Origin: Desmonostoc vinosum HA7617-LM4
GTDB lineage: Bacteria > Cyanobacteriota > Cyanobacteriia > Cyanobacteriales > Nostocaceae
Length of the DNA: 64,000 nucleotides
Assembly (NCBI GenBank): GCA_019359515.1
Contig: JAHHHC010000011.1
Span: forward strand, 1 to 64,000
Direction: 5' to 3'
Under the pieces are notes generated by a model. The model saw only the letters and a program-made list of their open reading frames with translations. It made no database searches and had not been told where the DNA came from. Position 1 is the stretch's first letter, and each line of letters opens with the position of its first letter. Shown piece after piece: positions 44,347-53,816 of this stretch. The position numbers and the translations under genes were made by a program.

Positions 44347-46503
44347 ATGCTCAATATCAGTCAACTTGAATCTTCCCTGTGGGAAGCCGCAGACCAACTC
44401 CGTGCTAACTCAAAACTCAATGCTAATGAATACAGTATGCCCGTACTGGGGCTAATCTTTCTACGCCATGCGACAAATCGCTTCAATGCTGTAAAGACGG
44501 AGATTGAAAAGAGTTTACCTTCGCGGGGTGGAAAAAAACGCCCGATTACCAAAGATGACTTTAAAGGAAAGTCAGCAATTTTTTTACCAACTGAAGCTCA
44601 GTATGATTACATTCTGAATTTGGCAGAAAACGCTGATGTTGGCAAGGCGATTAATACAGCGATGAAAGCGATTGAGGATGAAACTCAGATGTTGCAGGGG
44701 GTGTTACCGAAGGAGTACACCAGCTTTGAGCCGGATTTGCTGTATAGTTTGGTGCGAATTTTTGACCGGGAGGAGTTGCGGAAAGCCACGGGTGATGTGT
44801 TTGGGCGAATTTATGAGTATTTTTTGAATAAGTTTGCCATGAGTGGCGCACAGGAAGGAGGCGAATTTTTTACACCGCCTTCTTTGGTACGGACGATTGT
44901 AAATATGATTGAACCTGACCGGGGAAATGTCTTAGATCCTGCTTGTGGTAGTGCGGGTATGTTTGTGCAGACGGGACATTTTGTGGAAAATCGCGGTGAG
45001 GATGCGTCTGCAAAAATTACTTTTTACGGACAGGAGAAATCGGATACTAACACCCGTTTAGCGCGGATGAACTTAGCGGTTCACGCTTTAGAAGGGATAA
45101 TTCGCCAAGGTAACACTTTTTACGATCGCTGGGAAGAGTTGCTTGGTCAATGTGATTTTGTCATGTCTAACCCGCCGTTTAACGTCGATGGGGTGAGTCC
45201 AGAGAAGGTGAAGACTGACTCCCGGCTGTTTACTGAGAAAAAGATACCGGGAATTGCTGCGAAAACTAAAGCAGTGAGCAATGCAAATTACCTTTGGATA
45301 CAGTATTTTTACAGTTATTTAAATCAGCGAGGTAGAGCCGGGTTTGTAATGGCGAGTTCGGCATCGGATGCGGGACATGGGGAAAAGGAGATTCGAGAGG
45401 AGTTAATTGCCACTCAAGCGGTGGATGTGATTGTTTCTATTGGCACAAACTTTTTTTACACAAAATCTCTACCTTGTACATTGTGGTTTTTTGACAAGGG
45501 AAAACCAGCAGAACGCCAAGATAAAGTGTTGATGATTGATGCGCGGAATATTTACCGGGTAGTGACGCGCAAAATCCGCGATTTTAGTGAAGAACAACTC
45601 CAGAATATCACTGCGATCGCTTGGTTGTATCGCGGACAGCAAAAACGTTATTTAGGGTTGGTGCAAGATTATTTAAACAAGACGCATCAAGAAGCGGCGA
45701 CTATTGCAGGTGCGTTGACACAGTTAGAGTCACCGTTAATTAAGTTGACACAATTATTGCAGAGTTTTAGCGATCGTCTTGGGGCTTCCCTTCCTTTATT
45801 AAAAGATTTACCGGAAGTTGAGGGATTAGTTGCTGAAGATATCGCTAATCAGAATATAGAGACTTTCCGTGCTACTTTGGTTGAGTTAGAAGTGGGGATT
45901 CAAGAATTTACTGCGGCGAGAGAAGATTTAATTAGTGAGTTACAAGTGCATCTTGCATGGTTTGCTACTCAAGCTGAGTCACTTTCTACTAATGAAGCGC
46001 AAAAAGACTGTGCAGTAAAGTTTGTACAATTTATTCCCCAATTGAAAACTCTGCAAAAGCACATTAACGAAGTGCATAAACTCGCCACTCGCGCTGTGGA
46101 ACTGGCAGAGAAAAAGTTAGACGCACGTAAACAAGAAACTTGGGACGCAAAGGAAATTAAAAAACAACGTGATGCACTGGATACAGCGCGAGATACGGCT
46201 ATTTCTGCTATTAAATCTACGTTGTATGTGAAAGCACAAGTTAGCTGGTTACAATCACGCTTTCCCGAAGCCGTGTTTGTGGATGTACCAGGGTTGTGTA
46301 AGGTGGTAACGCGGGATGAAATAACCCAGCAGGATAGTAGTTTAACACCTGGGCGTTATGTTGGTGTGGCTGCCGTGGATGGGGAAGACGAGGATGATTT
46401 TGAGGAGAGAATGCGGGAAATTAATTTAGAGTTGGCGAGTTTGAATGAGGAAGCGGTGGAGTTAGCGGCGAGTATTGCTGCTAATTTTGAGGATTTACTG
46501 TGA
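44347..46503 (+). CDS. hsdM: Type I restriction-modification system, methyltransferase subunit
   Basis: 718 residues. The N-terminal HsdM helical domain (LESSLWEAADQLRAN ... YSMPVLGLIFLRH) is followed by the N6-adenine methylase domain. EFFTPPSLVRTIV precedes the SAM motif DPACGSAGMF (197-206), and the catalytic motif NPPF is at 275-278. It is longer than the usual 500-550 residues because of a C-terminal helical, coiled-coil-like region (about 430-718, LEEKKLDARKQETWDAKEIKKQ-like). The ATG is at 44347, and it overlaps hsdS by the TGATG arrangement. With HsdS it methylates host DNA, and with HsdR it forms the restriction complex. Confidence 0.95.
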   Translation: MLNISQLESSLWEAADQLRANSKLNANEYSMPVLGLIFLRHATNRFNAVKTEIEKSLPSRGGKKRPITKDDFKGKSAIFLPTEAQYDYILNLAENADVGKAINTAMKAIEDETQMLQGVLPKEYTSFEPDLLYSLVRIFDREELRKATGDVFGRIYEYFLNKFAMSGAQEGGEFFTPPSLVRTIVNMIEPDRGNVLDPACGSAGMFVQTGHFVENRGEDASAKITFYGQEKSDTNTRLARMNLAVHALEGIIRQGNTFYDRWEELLGQCDFVMSNPPFNVDGVSPEKVKTDSRLFTEKKIPGIAAKTKAVSNANYLWIQYFYSYLNQRGRAGFVMASSASDAGHGEKEIREELIATQAVDVIVSIGTNFFYTKSLPCTLWFFDKGKPAERQDKVLMIDARNIYRVVTRKIRDFSEEQLQNITAIAWLYRGQQKRYLGLVQDYLNKTHQEAATIAGALTQLESPLIKLTQLLQSFSDRLGASLPLLKDLPEVEGLVAEDIANQNIETFRATLVELEVGIQEFTAAREDLISELQVHLAWFATQAESLSTNEAQKDCAVKFVQFIPQLKTLQKHINEVHKLATRAVELAEKKLDARKQETWDAKEIKKQRDALDTARDTAISAIKSTLYVKAQVSWLQSRFPEAVFVDVPGLCKVVTRDEITQQDSSLTPGRYVGVAAVDGEDEDDFEERMREINLELASLNEEAVELAASIAANFEDLL

Positions 46504-47759
46504 TGACAAAAGTTTTTCATAGACAATTAGTTTCCTTATTAAACCACTGTGACTTTTTAGCCGGTTATTCTTTCAAAAGTTCTCGTTTTAGCCTTTCACC
46601 AGAAGATGTTCCGCTAGTTAAAGGTGAAAATCTCGGCCATCGTGAAATAGACTGGATGAAAGCAGTTAGGTGGCCTGCCAGTGAAGCAAAAGACTTTGAG
46701 AAGTTCGAGCTAAATCCAGGTGATGTTGTCCTTGCAATGGATCGTCCTATTGTTCAAGGTCGTTTGAAGTTTTCATGGATACGTAATCACGAACCTCGTG
46801 CATTGTTAGTACAACGGGTTGCTCGTCTTCGTGGATATAACGGTTTAGAAACTGACTTTTTACGTTACTTAGTAGCGAGTCCAGCTTTTCAAGCTCACAT
46901 TGAAACAATTACCACTGGCGTTAACGTTCCTCACATTAGTGGAAAAGATATTCTATCCTACTCGTTTGCTTTACCGCCACTTGCAACTCAACAACGCATA
47001 GCTAACATCCTCTCAACCTACGATCGCCTCATCGACAACAACAACCGCCGAATAGCACTGCTGGAAGAGTCCATCCATCTGCTTTACAAGGAATGGTTTG
47101 TGCATCTGCGCTTCCCTGGCTACGAGTCAGTAAAGGTAGTTAATGGTATTCCAGAGGGGTGGAGAGTTTTGACATTAGATGATATTGTTTTAGAAATTAT
47201 TGACTACCGAGGCAAAACACCAAAAAAACTAGGTAGTGATTGGTCAAATTCAGGAATCATAGCACTTTCTGCATTGAATGTAAAAAAAGGTAAGCTTATT
47301 AATTTAGAGAAGTGTAAGCTTGTTGATGAAGATTTATATCAAAAATGGATGAAGTCAGAACTAAAACAGGGTGATATTTTGATGACTTCAGAAGCTCCTT
47401 TAGGAGAACTGTATTATCTTGCTGAGGATAATAAGTTTTGTTTGAGCCAAAGATTATATAGTATCAGAGCAAATCCAGAAGTTATTAAACCAGTTATTCT
47501 ATTTTGCGCTTTAAATTCGTCTCAGATGCAGGGAGAAATTCATGCTCGAAAAAGTGGGACTACAGTTTTCGGGATTCGTCAGTCTCAATTACGCAAAGTT
47601 CCTATAATAGTACCTTCAATAGAGATGCAAAATCAGGCATCTGAAATTTTAAATAATTTATTTATTCAAAAAGAAAAATTACAAAAAACTATATATAAGC
47701 TACAAGAAGCCCGTGATTTACTCCTTCCTCGCCTGATGAACGGAAGTATCGCCGTGTAG
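46503..47759 (+). CDS. hsdS: Type I restriction-modification system, specificity subunit
   Basis: 418 residues from the ATG at 46503, which overlaps the hsdM stop. It has two target-recognition domains, each followed by a conserved helix: PHISGKDILSYSFALPPLATQQRIANILSTYDRLIDNNNRRIALLEESI closes the first, and PSIEMQNQASEILNNLFIQKEKLQKTIYKLQEARDLLLPRLMNG closes the second. The bipartite DNA site cannot be read from the sequence. The second half is more A/T-rich than the first, compatible with recombination of recognition domains. hsdR follows only after about 2.5 kb of other genes. Confidence 0.94.
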   Translation: MTKVFHRQLVSLLNHCDFLAGYSFKSSRFSLSPEDVPLVKGENLGHREIDWMKAVRWPASEAKDFEKFELNPGDVVLAMDRPIVQGRLKFSWIRNHEPRALLVQRVARLRGYNGLETDFLRYLVASPAFQAHIETITTGVNVPHISGKDILSYSFALPPLATQQRIANILSTYDRLIDNNNRRIALLEESIHLLYKEWFVHLRFPGYESVKVVNGIPEGWRVLTLDDIVLEIIDYRGKTPKKLGSDWSNSGIIALSALNVKKGKLINLEKCKLVDEDLYQKWMKSELKQGDILMTSEAPLGELYYLAEDNKFCLSQRLYSIRANPEVIKPVILFCALNSSQMQGEIHARKSGTTVFGIRQSQLRKVPIIVPSIEMQNQASEILNNLFIQKEKLQKTIYKLQEARDLLLPRLMNGSIAV

Positions 47760-47803
47760 AAAACAAATAGCTATCATATCATACTTGAAAAAGTACTCTC
47801 ATA

Positions 47804-48205
47804 ATGAGCCTTACTTTTAATCCAGAAACTTACGCCCTATTACTAGCTAAGTATCAACCAAAAGTAATTACAAATGACGCAGAAAACGAACAAGCAACAC
47901 TCATAGCTGAAGAACTCGCACACCGAACAAACCGAACATCTGAAGAATCGGCTTTATATGATTTGTTGATTGCTTTAATAGAAAAATATGAAAATGAAAC
48001 ATACCCAATGGGTGAAACAAACTCATTATCAATACTTCTCCATTTAATCGAAGCTCGAAATTTACAACAAGCTGATTTAATTGGTGTAATTGGTTCGAGT
48101 AGTATTGTGTCTGAAATTATCAACGGTAAGCAAGAGATTAGTAAAACACAAGCGAAAGCATTGAGTGAATTTTTCCAAGTTGATCCTGAGTTGTTTATAG
48201 ATTGA
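47804..48205 (+). CDS. HigA-like antitoxin / XRE-type regulator
   Basis: 133 residues. The N-terminal half (FNPETYALLLAKYQPKVITNDAENEQATLIAEELAHR) and the C-terminal helix-turn-helix (LLHLIEARNLQQADLIGVIGSSSIVSEIINGKQEISKTQAKALSEFFQVDPELFI) match COG5499-type HigA antitoxins. No HigB toxin gene is adjacent, so it is an orphan or a regulator of the restriction locus. It lies 44 nt after hsdS on the same strand. Confidence 0.82.
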   Translation: MSLTFNPETYALLLAKYQPKVITNDAENEQATLIAEELAHRTNRTSEESALYDLLIALIEKYENETYPMGETNSLSILLHLIEARNLQQADLIGVIGSSSIVSEIINGKQEISKTQAKALSEFFQVDPELFID

Positions 48206-48235
48206 TTATCAACCTGTAACCGAGGAAATTGTCGA

Positions 48236-48571
48236 ATGGATAAACTAACAAAATATCAACACATAATTCAGCAACTTCTCCAAGAATACGCTGCAATTTC
48301 TCATCAAGATACAGAAATTGAAACCCAATTAATTTTTGACACAGAACATCACCACTATCAACTTGTGAATGTCGTCTGGAAAAATGACCGTCGTGTTTAT
48401 GGTTGTTTTTTACATCTAGACATCAAAGATGGTAAAGTTTGGCTGCAACACAATGGAACAGAAAATGAAGTTGGAGAAGATTTAGCAAATTTAGGTATCC
48501 CCAAACAGGATATTGTCATCGGCTTTCATTCGCCATTTAAACGCCAATTCACAGATTATGCTGTAGGTTAA
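48236..48571 (+). CDS. XisI family protein
   Basis: 111 residues: YQHIIQQLLQEYA, TQLIFDTEHHHYQLVNVVWKNDRRVYGCFLHLDIKDGKVWLQHNGTE, then VGEDLANLGIPKQDIVIGFHSP and YAVG at the end. This is the full pattern of XisI, first described as an excision-controlling factor of the Anabaena fdxN element and normally paired with XisH, a PD-(D/E)XK-like protein. No xisH precedes it here; the orphan may act with another nuclease. It lies 30 nt after the HigA-like gene. Confidence 0.88.
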   Translation: MDKLTKYQHIIQQLLQEYAAISHQDTEIETQLIFDTEHHHYQLVNVVWKNDRRVYGCFLHLDIKDGKVWLQHNGTENEVGEDLANLGIPKQDIVIGFHSPFKRQFTDYAVG

Positions 48572-48593
48572 ATATTAAGAGGTTGCTGAAAAA

Positions 48594-48950
48594 GTGGCTA
48601 AAATTTTAGATAGAGAGACAAAACAGAATATCGCTGGGTATACAGAAATTCTAGCGGGTTTGCGGTTTGACAAAACTTTGATTCGTCAGATGTTAAGTGA
48701 GGATATTATGCAAGAGTCCGTTATTTATCAAGATATTTTACAGAAGGGACAAGAACAGGGAAAACAACAAGAGGCTTTTTCTTTGTGTATGTCTCTGTTG
48801 GAAGAACGTTTTGGTGAGATTGATGATTCAATTTATCCAAAAGTTCAAGCTTTTAAAATTGAACAATTAGAGTCTTTATGTCGCGCACTTCTTAGAATGT
48901 CTGAGGTAGATGATTTAGTTGCTTGGTTGGATGAGCAACAAAGTATTTGA
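48594..48950 (+). pseudogene. C-terminal fragment of an Rpn/PD-(D/E)XK family transposase-like nuclease
   Basis: 118 residues with a GTG start. IAGYTEILAGLRFDKTLIRQML and EDIMQESVIYQDILQKGQEQG correspond to the C-terminal third of the Rpn/DUF4351 nuclease family abundant in cyanobacteria, followed by the DUF4351-like LLEERFGEIDD ... IEQLESLCRALLRM. The nuclease domain that should precede it is missing, so it is probably a remnant. It could still be translated as a small protein since the frame is intact. Confidence 0.7.
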
Positions 48951-48979
48951 AGTATTGTTTTAAAGGTGATACTTGCTAC

Positions 48980-49084
48980 TTAGGATTCGTGTAAAAATAA
49001 GTTGAACAATTTAATATTTGTAGTGCGAGCATCTTGCCCGCGCGAGCAAGATGCTCGCACTACTTATTTTTACTTGATGCCTTA
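48980..49084 (-). mobile_element. 105-bp MITE, copy B
   Basis: Inverted copy of the element at 35542-35646. It differs inside the central palindrome (one arm carries CTCGC where the other copy has CCCGC), and the ends are TTAGG...CCTTA. It sits between the nuclease fragment and the broken PIN gene. Confidence 0.85.
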
Positions 49085-49113
49085 CCCCATCCCAAGGCTA
49101 TCTCTCAAAATTT

Positions 49114-49413
49114 TTACCTTACCAAAAGCTTACCTTGACTTTTGGCTGCGGAAATCACACCATTGTTAGCTGTAAAAACTTTAATTCCTCGAACAGTTAA
49201 ATAATCTTTATCATCAGTAATTATTTGTTTTATACCTGCTTTATCCATCGCTTATAATATCAGCAAGTCGTAACCATCAAGCAACTGAGTTTGAAACCCA
49301 GTAAGTGTGGTATTAGTTTTAGTTTCATCTATCAATATTTCCGTACAAGTAGCAATTGATATAACCTGTTTCCAAGCAATTTCTACTTCTGCAACTACCT
49401 TTGCTCTCATCAT
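49114..49413 (-). pseudogene. PIN-domain gene remnant with an internal stop
   Basis: Reading from the ATG at 49413, the frame gives ...TGFQTQLLDGYDLLIL, then a TAA stop (near 49252), and continues in the same frame as AMDKAGIKQIITDDKDYLTV, RGIKVFTANNGVIS and AAKSQGKLLVR. The second half matches the C-terminal part of PIN ribonucleases (A...AG...ITDD.D). The N-terminal acidic motif (LDTN) is absent. It is truncated at the 5' end and interrupted, so non-functional. Confidence 0.75.
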
Positions 49414-49488
49414 GACTTAAAATTACACATCCATCATCGCTTAAAATTTAAATATCCCAGCTGTTGATATTCACAAGCCTTAAAAATC

Positions 49489-49701
49489 ATGTTAGATGAA
49501 ACTACTATTGAGCAACGCTTGGTAAATCTTGAACGTACAGTTACCGAACTCAAACGTCTGCTGATAGCATCTCCCACCCCTAGCAATTGGTTAGAAAAAG
49601 TGACTGGTTCCATTTCTGATGAGCAAACTTTCCTGGAAGTTTTGGAATATGGAAAATCGTTACGTTACGCAGACAAACCCGCAGACGAAATGAGTGAATA
49701 A
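49489..49701 (+). CDS. VapB-like antitoxin partner
   Basis: 70 residues: MLDETTIEQRLVNLERTVTELKRLL (short coiled coil), then NWLEKVTGSISDEQTFLEVLEYGKSLR. It lies 2 nt before a VapC-type toxin gene, the usual place of the antitoxin. This type lacks a recognisable DNA-binding domain. The EVLEYGKSLR segment is common to cyanobacterial antitoxin-like proteins of PIN pairs. The ATG is at 49489. Confidence 0.72.
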   Translation: MLDETTIEQRLVNLERTVTELKRLLIASPTPSNWLEKVTGSISDEQTFLEVLEYGKSLRYADKPADEMSE

Positions 49702-49703
49702 GT

Positions 49704-50132
49704 GTGAAGTACCTTTTTGATACCGACCACATTAGTTTTATACAACGCCGTTCCAGTCAAGAATACGCAAATATAGCTGCTAAAATTGCTAAACACTCAC
49801 CCGGAGATTTTGCATTTTCTATTGTTAGCCTTCACGAGCAGGTACTTGGTGCAAATGCTTTTATAAATCGCACCCAAACATCGGCTGATACAATTCGAGG
49901 GTACGCCATATTACTAGAGATTTTGCAAGGCTTTTCCGTTGCTCCAGTTCTAGCATTTGACGCAGCATCCGCCACAATTTTTGACACACTAAGAGCAAAA
50001 CGGGTTCGTATCGCTACAATGGATTTACGAATCGCATCAATAGCCCTTTCCCAGAATTTAGTATTATTGACTCGAAACAGTCGTGATTTTAGCCAAGTAC
50101 CAGACTTGGTGACAGAAGATTGGACAGTATAA
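49704..50132 (+). CDS. vapC: PIN-domain ribonuclease, VapC-type toxin
   Basis: 142 residues from a GTG start. The PIN acids are visible: D7 and D9 region in YLFDTDHISFI, E in SIVSLHEQVLGA, D in IATMDLRIASIALSQNLVLLTRNSRDF (the RNSRDF end takes the place of TxxxxDF). VapC toxins cleave tRNA or rRNA in the cytosol, with the antitoxin from the upstream gene. The pair stands between hsdS and hsdR, consistent with an addiction or defence role for the locus. Confidence 0.87.
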   Translation: MKYLFDTDHISFIQRRSSQEYANIAAKIAKHSPGDFAFSIVSLHEQVLGANAFINRTQTSADTIRGYAILLEILQGFSVAPVLAFDAASATIFDTLRAKRVRIATMDLRIASIALSQNLVLLTRNSRDFSQVPDLVTEDWTV

Positions 50133-50243
50133 ATAAATTACCAATTGGAAATCACAATTGTCAGTTTTGGCTAGGTGATACTTGCTACTTACCCAATTCC
50201 AAAGCTATCAATATAATAGCTACCTGTATCACCTATCACGCCC

Positions 50244-53200
50244 ATGAGTGCCGAATATTCCGAAGACCGCCTAGTACAACAAACTACCGCTAACTTCTTT
50301 GAACAAACCCTGAAATGGCACTCAGTTTACGCATACAAAAAAGAAACCTTCGGCACTAACGGTACACTAGGACGCAAAGATAAACGAGAAGTTGTCCTCA
50401 CACGCTATCTTCGCCAAGCATTAGAGAAATTTAATCCTGGTCATCCACAGCAAGTATACGACGATGCGATCGCACAATTCACCACATCCAATATTTCAGA
50501 CCAATTAGTTACCATCAACCAGAAAAAATACCAACTCATCCGCGAAGGTATCCCAGAGAAACCCTACAAAAATCCAGAGGGTGAAACTATCAATCCTCGC
50601 CTCAAAGTGATTGACTTTCAAAACCCCGAAAATAATCATTTCCTGGTTGTGCGGGAGTTGTCTATTAAAGGTTCTCTCTATTCCAAACGGCCTGATATCA
50701 TCGGTTTTGTTAATGGAATTCCTTTACTATTTATTGAACTTAAAGCCACCCATCGTAACGTCAGAGTGGCTTACGAAGACAACTACACTGATTACAAAGA
50801 CACTATACCCGAAATTTTCCATCACAACGCCATAGTCATGTTAAGTAATGGAATAGAGGGTAAAGTAGGTAGCATCACCAGTTGTTACAGCCATTTTCAA
50901 GAGTGGAAACGTCTAGAGGAACAGGAACTCGGCAAAGTTGACTACCAAACAATGTTGATGGGGATGTGTCGTAAAGACAATTTCCTCGACATCATCGAAA
51001 ACTTCATTCTCTTTGATGACAGTAGCGGTAAAACTATCAAAATTCTAGCTCGTAATCACCAGTTTCTTGGTGTTAACCGCGCATTTACCGCCATTCAACA
51101 GCGAGAAGTTCGAGAAGGTAAGCTTGGCGTTTTTTGGCATACTCAAGGTAGCGGTAAATCTTACTCGATGGCATTTCTCACTCGCAAAGCCCACCGCCAA
51201 TTACCAGGTAATTTTACCTTTGTCATCGTCACAGACCGCCAAGAATTAGATAATCAAATCGTAAAAACCTTTGCTGGCGTTGGTGCTATCAAAGAGACTA
51301 ATACTCAAGCGGCCAGTGGTGAACAATTAGCTGAATTACTCAAAGACAACCATCGCTACGTTTTCACGCTTATTCACAAATTCAACAAACCAGGTGAGAT
51401 TTACTCCCTCCGTCCCGATATTATCGTCATCTCCGACGAAGCGCACCGCAGCCAATACGGTAAACTTGCGGAAAATATGCGCTCCTGCTTACCCCATGCA
51501 TCTTTCATCGGCTTTACTGGTACACCCTTGATGGAGTCGCAAGAAGACCAACTTACTCGTAGGGTTTTCGGTGGCTACGTTTCCACCTACGACTTCCAAC
51601 GTGCTGTCGAAGATGGTGCAACAGTACCCCTTTACTACGACAATCGAGGCGAAGAATTATATTATGACGACAAAGGTAATCAACGCCAGGTTGCAGCTGA
51701 CGAGGAACTAAATCAACGCCTCGCTACTGCTATTGAACAATTTGACCTTGACGCTGAACAAGAACAAGCCGTCCGTCACCGCTTGGGGGGAGAATATCTC
51801 ATCCTCACCGCCGAAAAACGTTTAGATCGAATCGCCCAAGACTTAGTAGCTCACTATACCCAACGTTGGCAAACAGGAAAAGCCATGCTTGTTTGTCTAG
51901 ATAAGATTACTGCGGTGCGAATGCACGGACTAATCGATAAATACTGGAAACAAACAATACAAGCACAGAAACAATTAGTCAAACAAGCTGCTGATGAACA
52001 AGAGGAAGTGGAACACCAGCAACATCTGCAATGGTTGCAGTCAACCGAATATTTAGTTGTGATTAGCGAAGCCCAAAACGAAGTTAAAACTTTCAAAGAT
52101 TGGGGTTTAGATATAATTCCCCATCGCCAAATTATCAAAAGTCGCAATCTAGAGGAAGAATTTAAGAACGAAAAACACCCTTTCCGCCTTGCTATTGTCT
52201 GCGCCATGTGGTTAACAGGCTTTGATGTTCCCAGCCTTGCCACATTATATATAGATAAACCCTTGCAAGGACATACTCTCATGCAAGCGATCGCTCGTGC
52301 AAACCGCGTCTACGAAGGGAAAAATAACGGGTTGTTAATTGATTACAACGGTATTTTAACAAGTCTCCGTGCTGCCCTTGCTAGATACTCTCGCGCAGAA
52401 GTAGGAAGCGAAGATGAAAGTATAACACCTTACAACGACTTGAACCAATTACAAGCAGATTATGCGATCGCACTTCAAAGTTGTATTGACCACATCGCCA
52501 ATCTGGGGTTTAACTTGCAAGAATTGGTAGAAACAGCAGGCTTTGATAAAATTGCTGCTTTAGCAAATGCAGTTAATGCAGTTTGTACTAATGATGAATC
52601 TCGCGCCCGCTTTGAAGTATTAGCAAGGGAAGTCTTTAAAAAGAAACAGGCGCTAATTACTGAACCGAAATTAACAGCACCTTACCAAGGAAGATATAAC
52701 GCCATTGAGCAAATTTACAAATACTTACACGAACAACACAAAATATCTGTAGATATCAAAGCTGTTCTCCGTTCTTTACAAGGTATTGTTAGCGAGTTTA
52801 TCAACGTTGATACTTCTCGTCTTCCAGGTTCAGAGTCAGGCAAAACTTACGATATTAGCAATATAGACTTTGAGTTATTAAAAGCAGAATTTGCCAATTC
52901 CTCAACTAAAAATACCTCAGTTCAAACTTTGAAAGAAGCCGTCGAACGCCAACTTCAGCGAATGATACAAAAAAACCCATCTCGCATTGACTACTACACG
53001 CGCTATCAACAAGTTATCCAAAACTATAACCGCGAAACTGACCGAGTAGCCATTGAGCAAACTTTTGAGGAACTGCTGAAACTTGTCAAAGACCTGTCCG
53101 AAGAAGATACTCGTGCTGTCCGCGAAGGTTTAAGTGAAGAACACCTTGCCGTTTTTGACTTGCTTTGCTCATCTAAAGATAATTTAGATACAACGACTAG

Positions 53201-53456
53201 AAACCGCGTTAAACAAGTTGCTCAATCTTTAATTGAAGCCGTGAAATTACAATTACAGCAACTAGAAAACTGGCGAGATAAGGAATCTACAACAGCCACA
53301 ATTAAAAGTTTTATTTACGATTATTTATACAGCGAAGACACAGGTTTACCTGTAGATGCTTACGATGATAGCGATGTAGATAACTTGAGTAATATAGTAT
53401 TTCTCCATATTTATCAGCAGTATAAAAATGCTAACAAGCATACTTATGCTGCGTAA
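50244..53456 (+). CDS. hsdR: Type I restriction-modification system, restriction (motor) subunit
   Basis: 1070 residues. The N-terminal PD-(D/E)XK nuclease is visible as RPDIIGFVNGIPLLFIELKA (D151, E165, K167). The SF2 motor has Walker A HTQGSGKS (299-306), DEAH at 398-401, FIGFTGTPL, and the late motifs VCAMWLTGFDVPSLATLYIDKPLQGHTLMQAIARANRV. The C-terminal helical domain binds the HsdM/HsdS core. It cleaves unmethylated DNA after ATP-driven translocation. It is separated from hsdS by about 2.5 kb of small genes but has the same orientation. The frame is intact, so the system may be active. Confidence 0.95.
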   Translation: MSAEYSEDRLVQQTTANFFEQTLKWHSVYAYKKETFGTNGTLGRKDKREVVLTRYLRQALEKFNPGHPQQVYDDAIAQFTTSNISDQLVTINQKKYQLIREGIPEKPYKNPEGETINPRLKVIDFQNPENNHFLVVRELSIKGSLYSKRPDIIGFVNGIPLLFIELKATHRNVRVAYEDNYTDYKDTIPEIFHHNAIVMLSNGIEGKVGSITSCYSHFQEWKRLEEQELGKVDYQTMLMGMCRKDNFLDIIENFILFDDSSGKTIKILARNHQFLGVNRAFTAIQQREVREGKLGVFWHTQGSGKSYSMAFLTRKAHRQLPGNFTFVIVTDRQELDNQIVKTFAGVGAIKETNTQAASGEQLAELLKDNHRYVFTLIHKFNKPGEIYSLRPDIIVISDEAHRSQYGKLAENMRSCLPHASFIGFTGTPLMESQEDQLTRRVFGGYVSTYDFQRAVEDGATVPLYYDNRGEELYYDDKGNQRQVAADEELNQRLATAIEQFDLDAEQEQAVRHRLGGEYLILTAEKRLDRIAQDLVAHYTQRWQTGKAMLVCLDKITAVRMHGLIDKYWKQTIQAQKQLVKQAADEQEEVEHQQHLQWLQSTEYLVVISEAQNEVKTFKDWGLDIIPHRQIIKSRNLEEEFKNEKHPFRLAIVCAMWLTGFDVPSLATLYIDKPLQGHTLMQAIARANRVYEGKNNGLLIDYNGILTSLRAALARYSRAEVGSEDESITPYNDLNQLQADYAIALQSCIDHIANLGFNLQELVETAGFDKIAALANAVNAVCTNDESRARFEVLAREVFKKKQALITEPKLTAPYQGRYNAIEQIYKYLHEQHKISVDIKAVLRSLQGIVSEFINVDTSRLPGSESGKTYDISNIDFELLKAEFANSSTKNTSVQTLKEAVERQLQRMIQKNPSRIDYYTRYQQVIQNYNRETDRVAIEQTFEELLKLVKDLSEEDTRAVREGLSEEHLAVFDLLCSSKDNLDTTTRNRVKQVAQSLIEAVKLQLQQLENWRDKESTTATIKSFIYDYLYSEDTGLPVDAYDDSDVDNLSNIVFLHIYQQYKNANKHTYAA

Positions 53457-53552
53457 TAATACTTGATATTACTCGCTGATTTGTCTTCAACGACAATTAA
53501 TCAGTCACTGTACACGCGGACAAGTAATGAGGCAATCGACATTTAAGCTGAA
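53457..53552. other. Spacer between hsdR and tRNA-Thr
   Basis: No recognisable feature beyond plain A/T-rich sequence. The tRNA is convergent with hsdR. Confidence 0.4.
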
Positions 53553-53624
53553 AGCCAGCAGTCGGATTTGAACCGACGACCTTCCGATTACAAGTCGGAT
53601 GCACTACCACTGTGCTATGCTGGC
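53553..53624 (-). tRNA. tRNA-Thr (anticodon TGT)
   Basis: 72 nt. Acceptor arms GCCAGCA/TGCTGGC with discriminator T. D-arm around AGCACAGTGGTAGTGC, anticodon stem TCCGA/TCGGA with loop CTTGTAA (anticodon TGT), T-arm GTCGGTTCAAATCCGAC. CCA is not encoded. It marks the boundary between the restriction locus and the GTPase/VWA cluster. Confidence 0.97.
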
Positions 53625-53816
53625 AACAATGACTATGGTTTTTTAGTCACTAACCGATTTCTCATCATACCATATTTGACAAGATTGTCCACCATTAATG
53701 CCCCTTTTTTTCCACCTGCTGCGCTTTTGTGGGTAATGTTGCGTATTTTTACCATAACCACCCATTATCGTGATTTTCTGGAAACATAGAGATGGGTAGG
53801 TGAGGAGAACGCGAAA

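Noticed and set aside
50244-53456. Large minus-strand ORF at 51854-52282 within hsdR
   Set aside because: It lies wholly inside the well-supported hsdR helicase region and has no recognisable domain.
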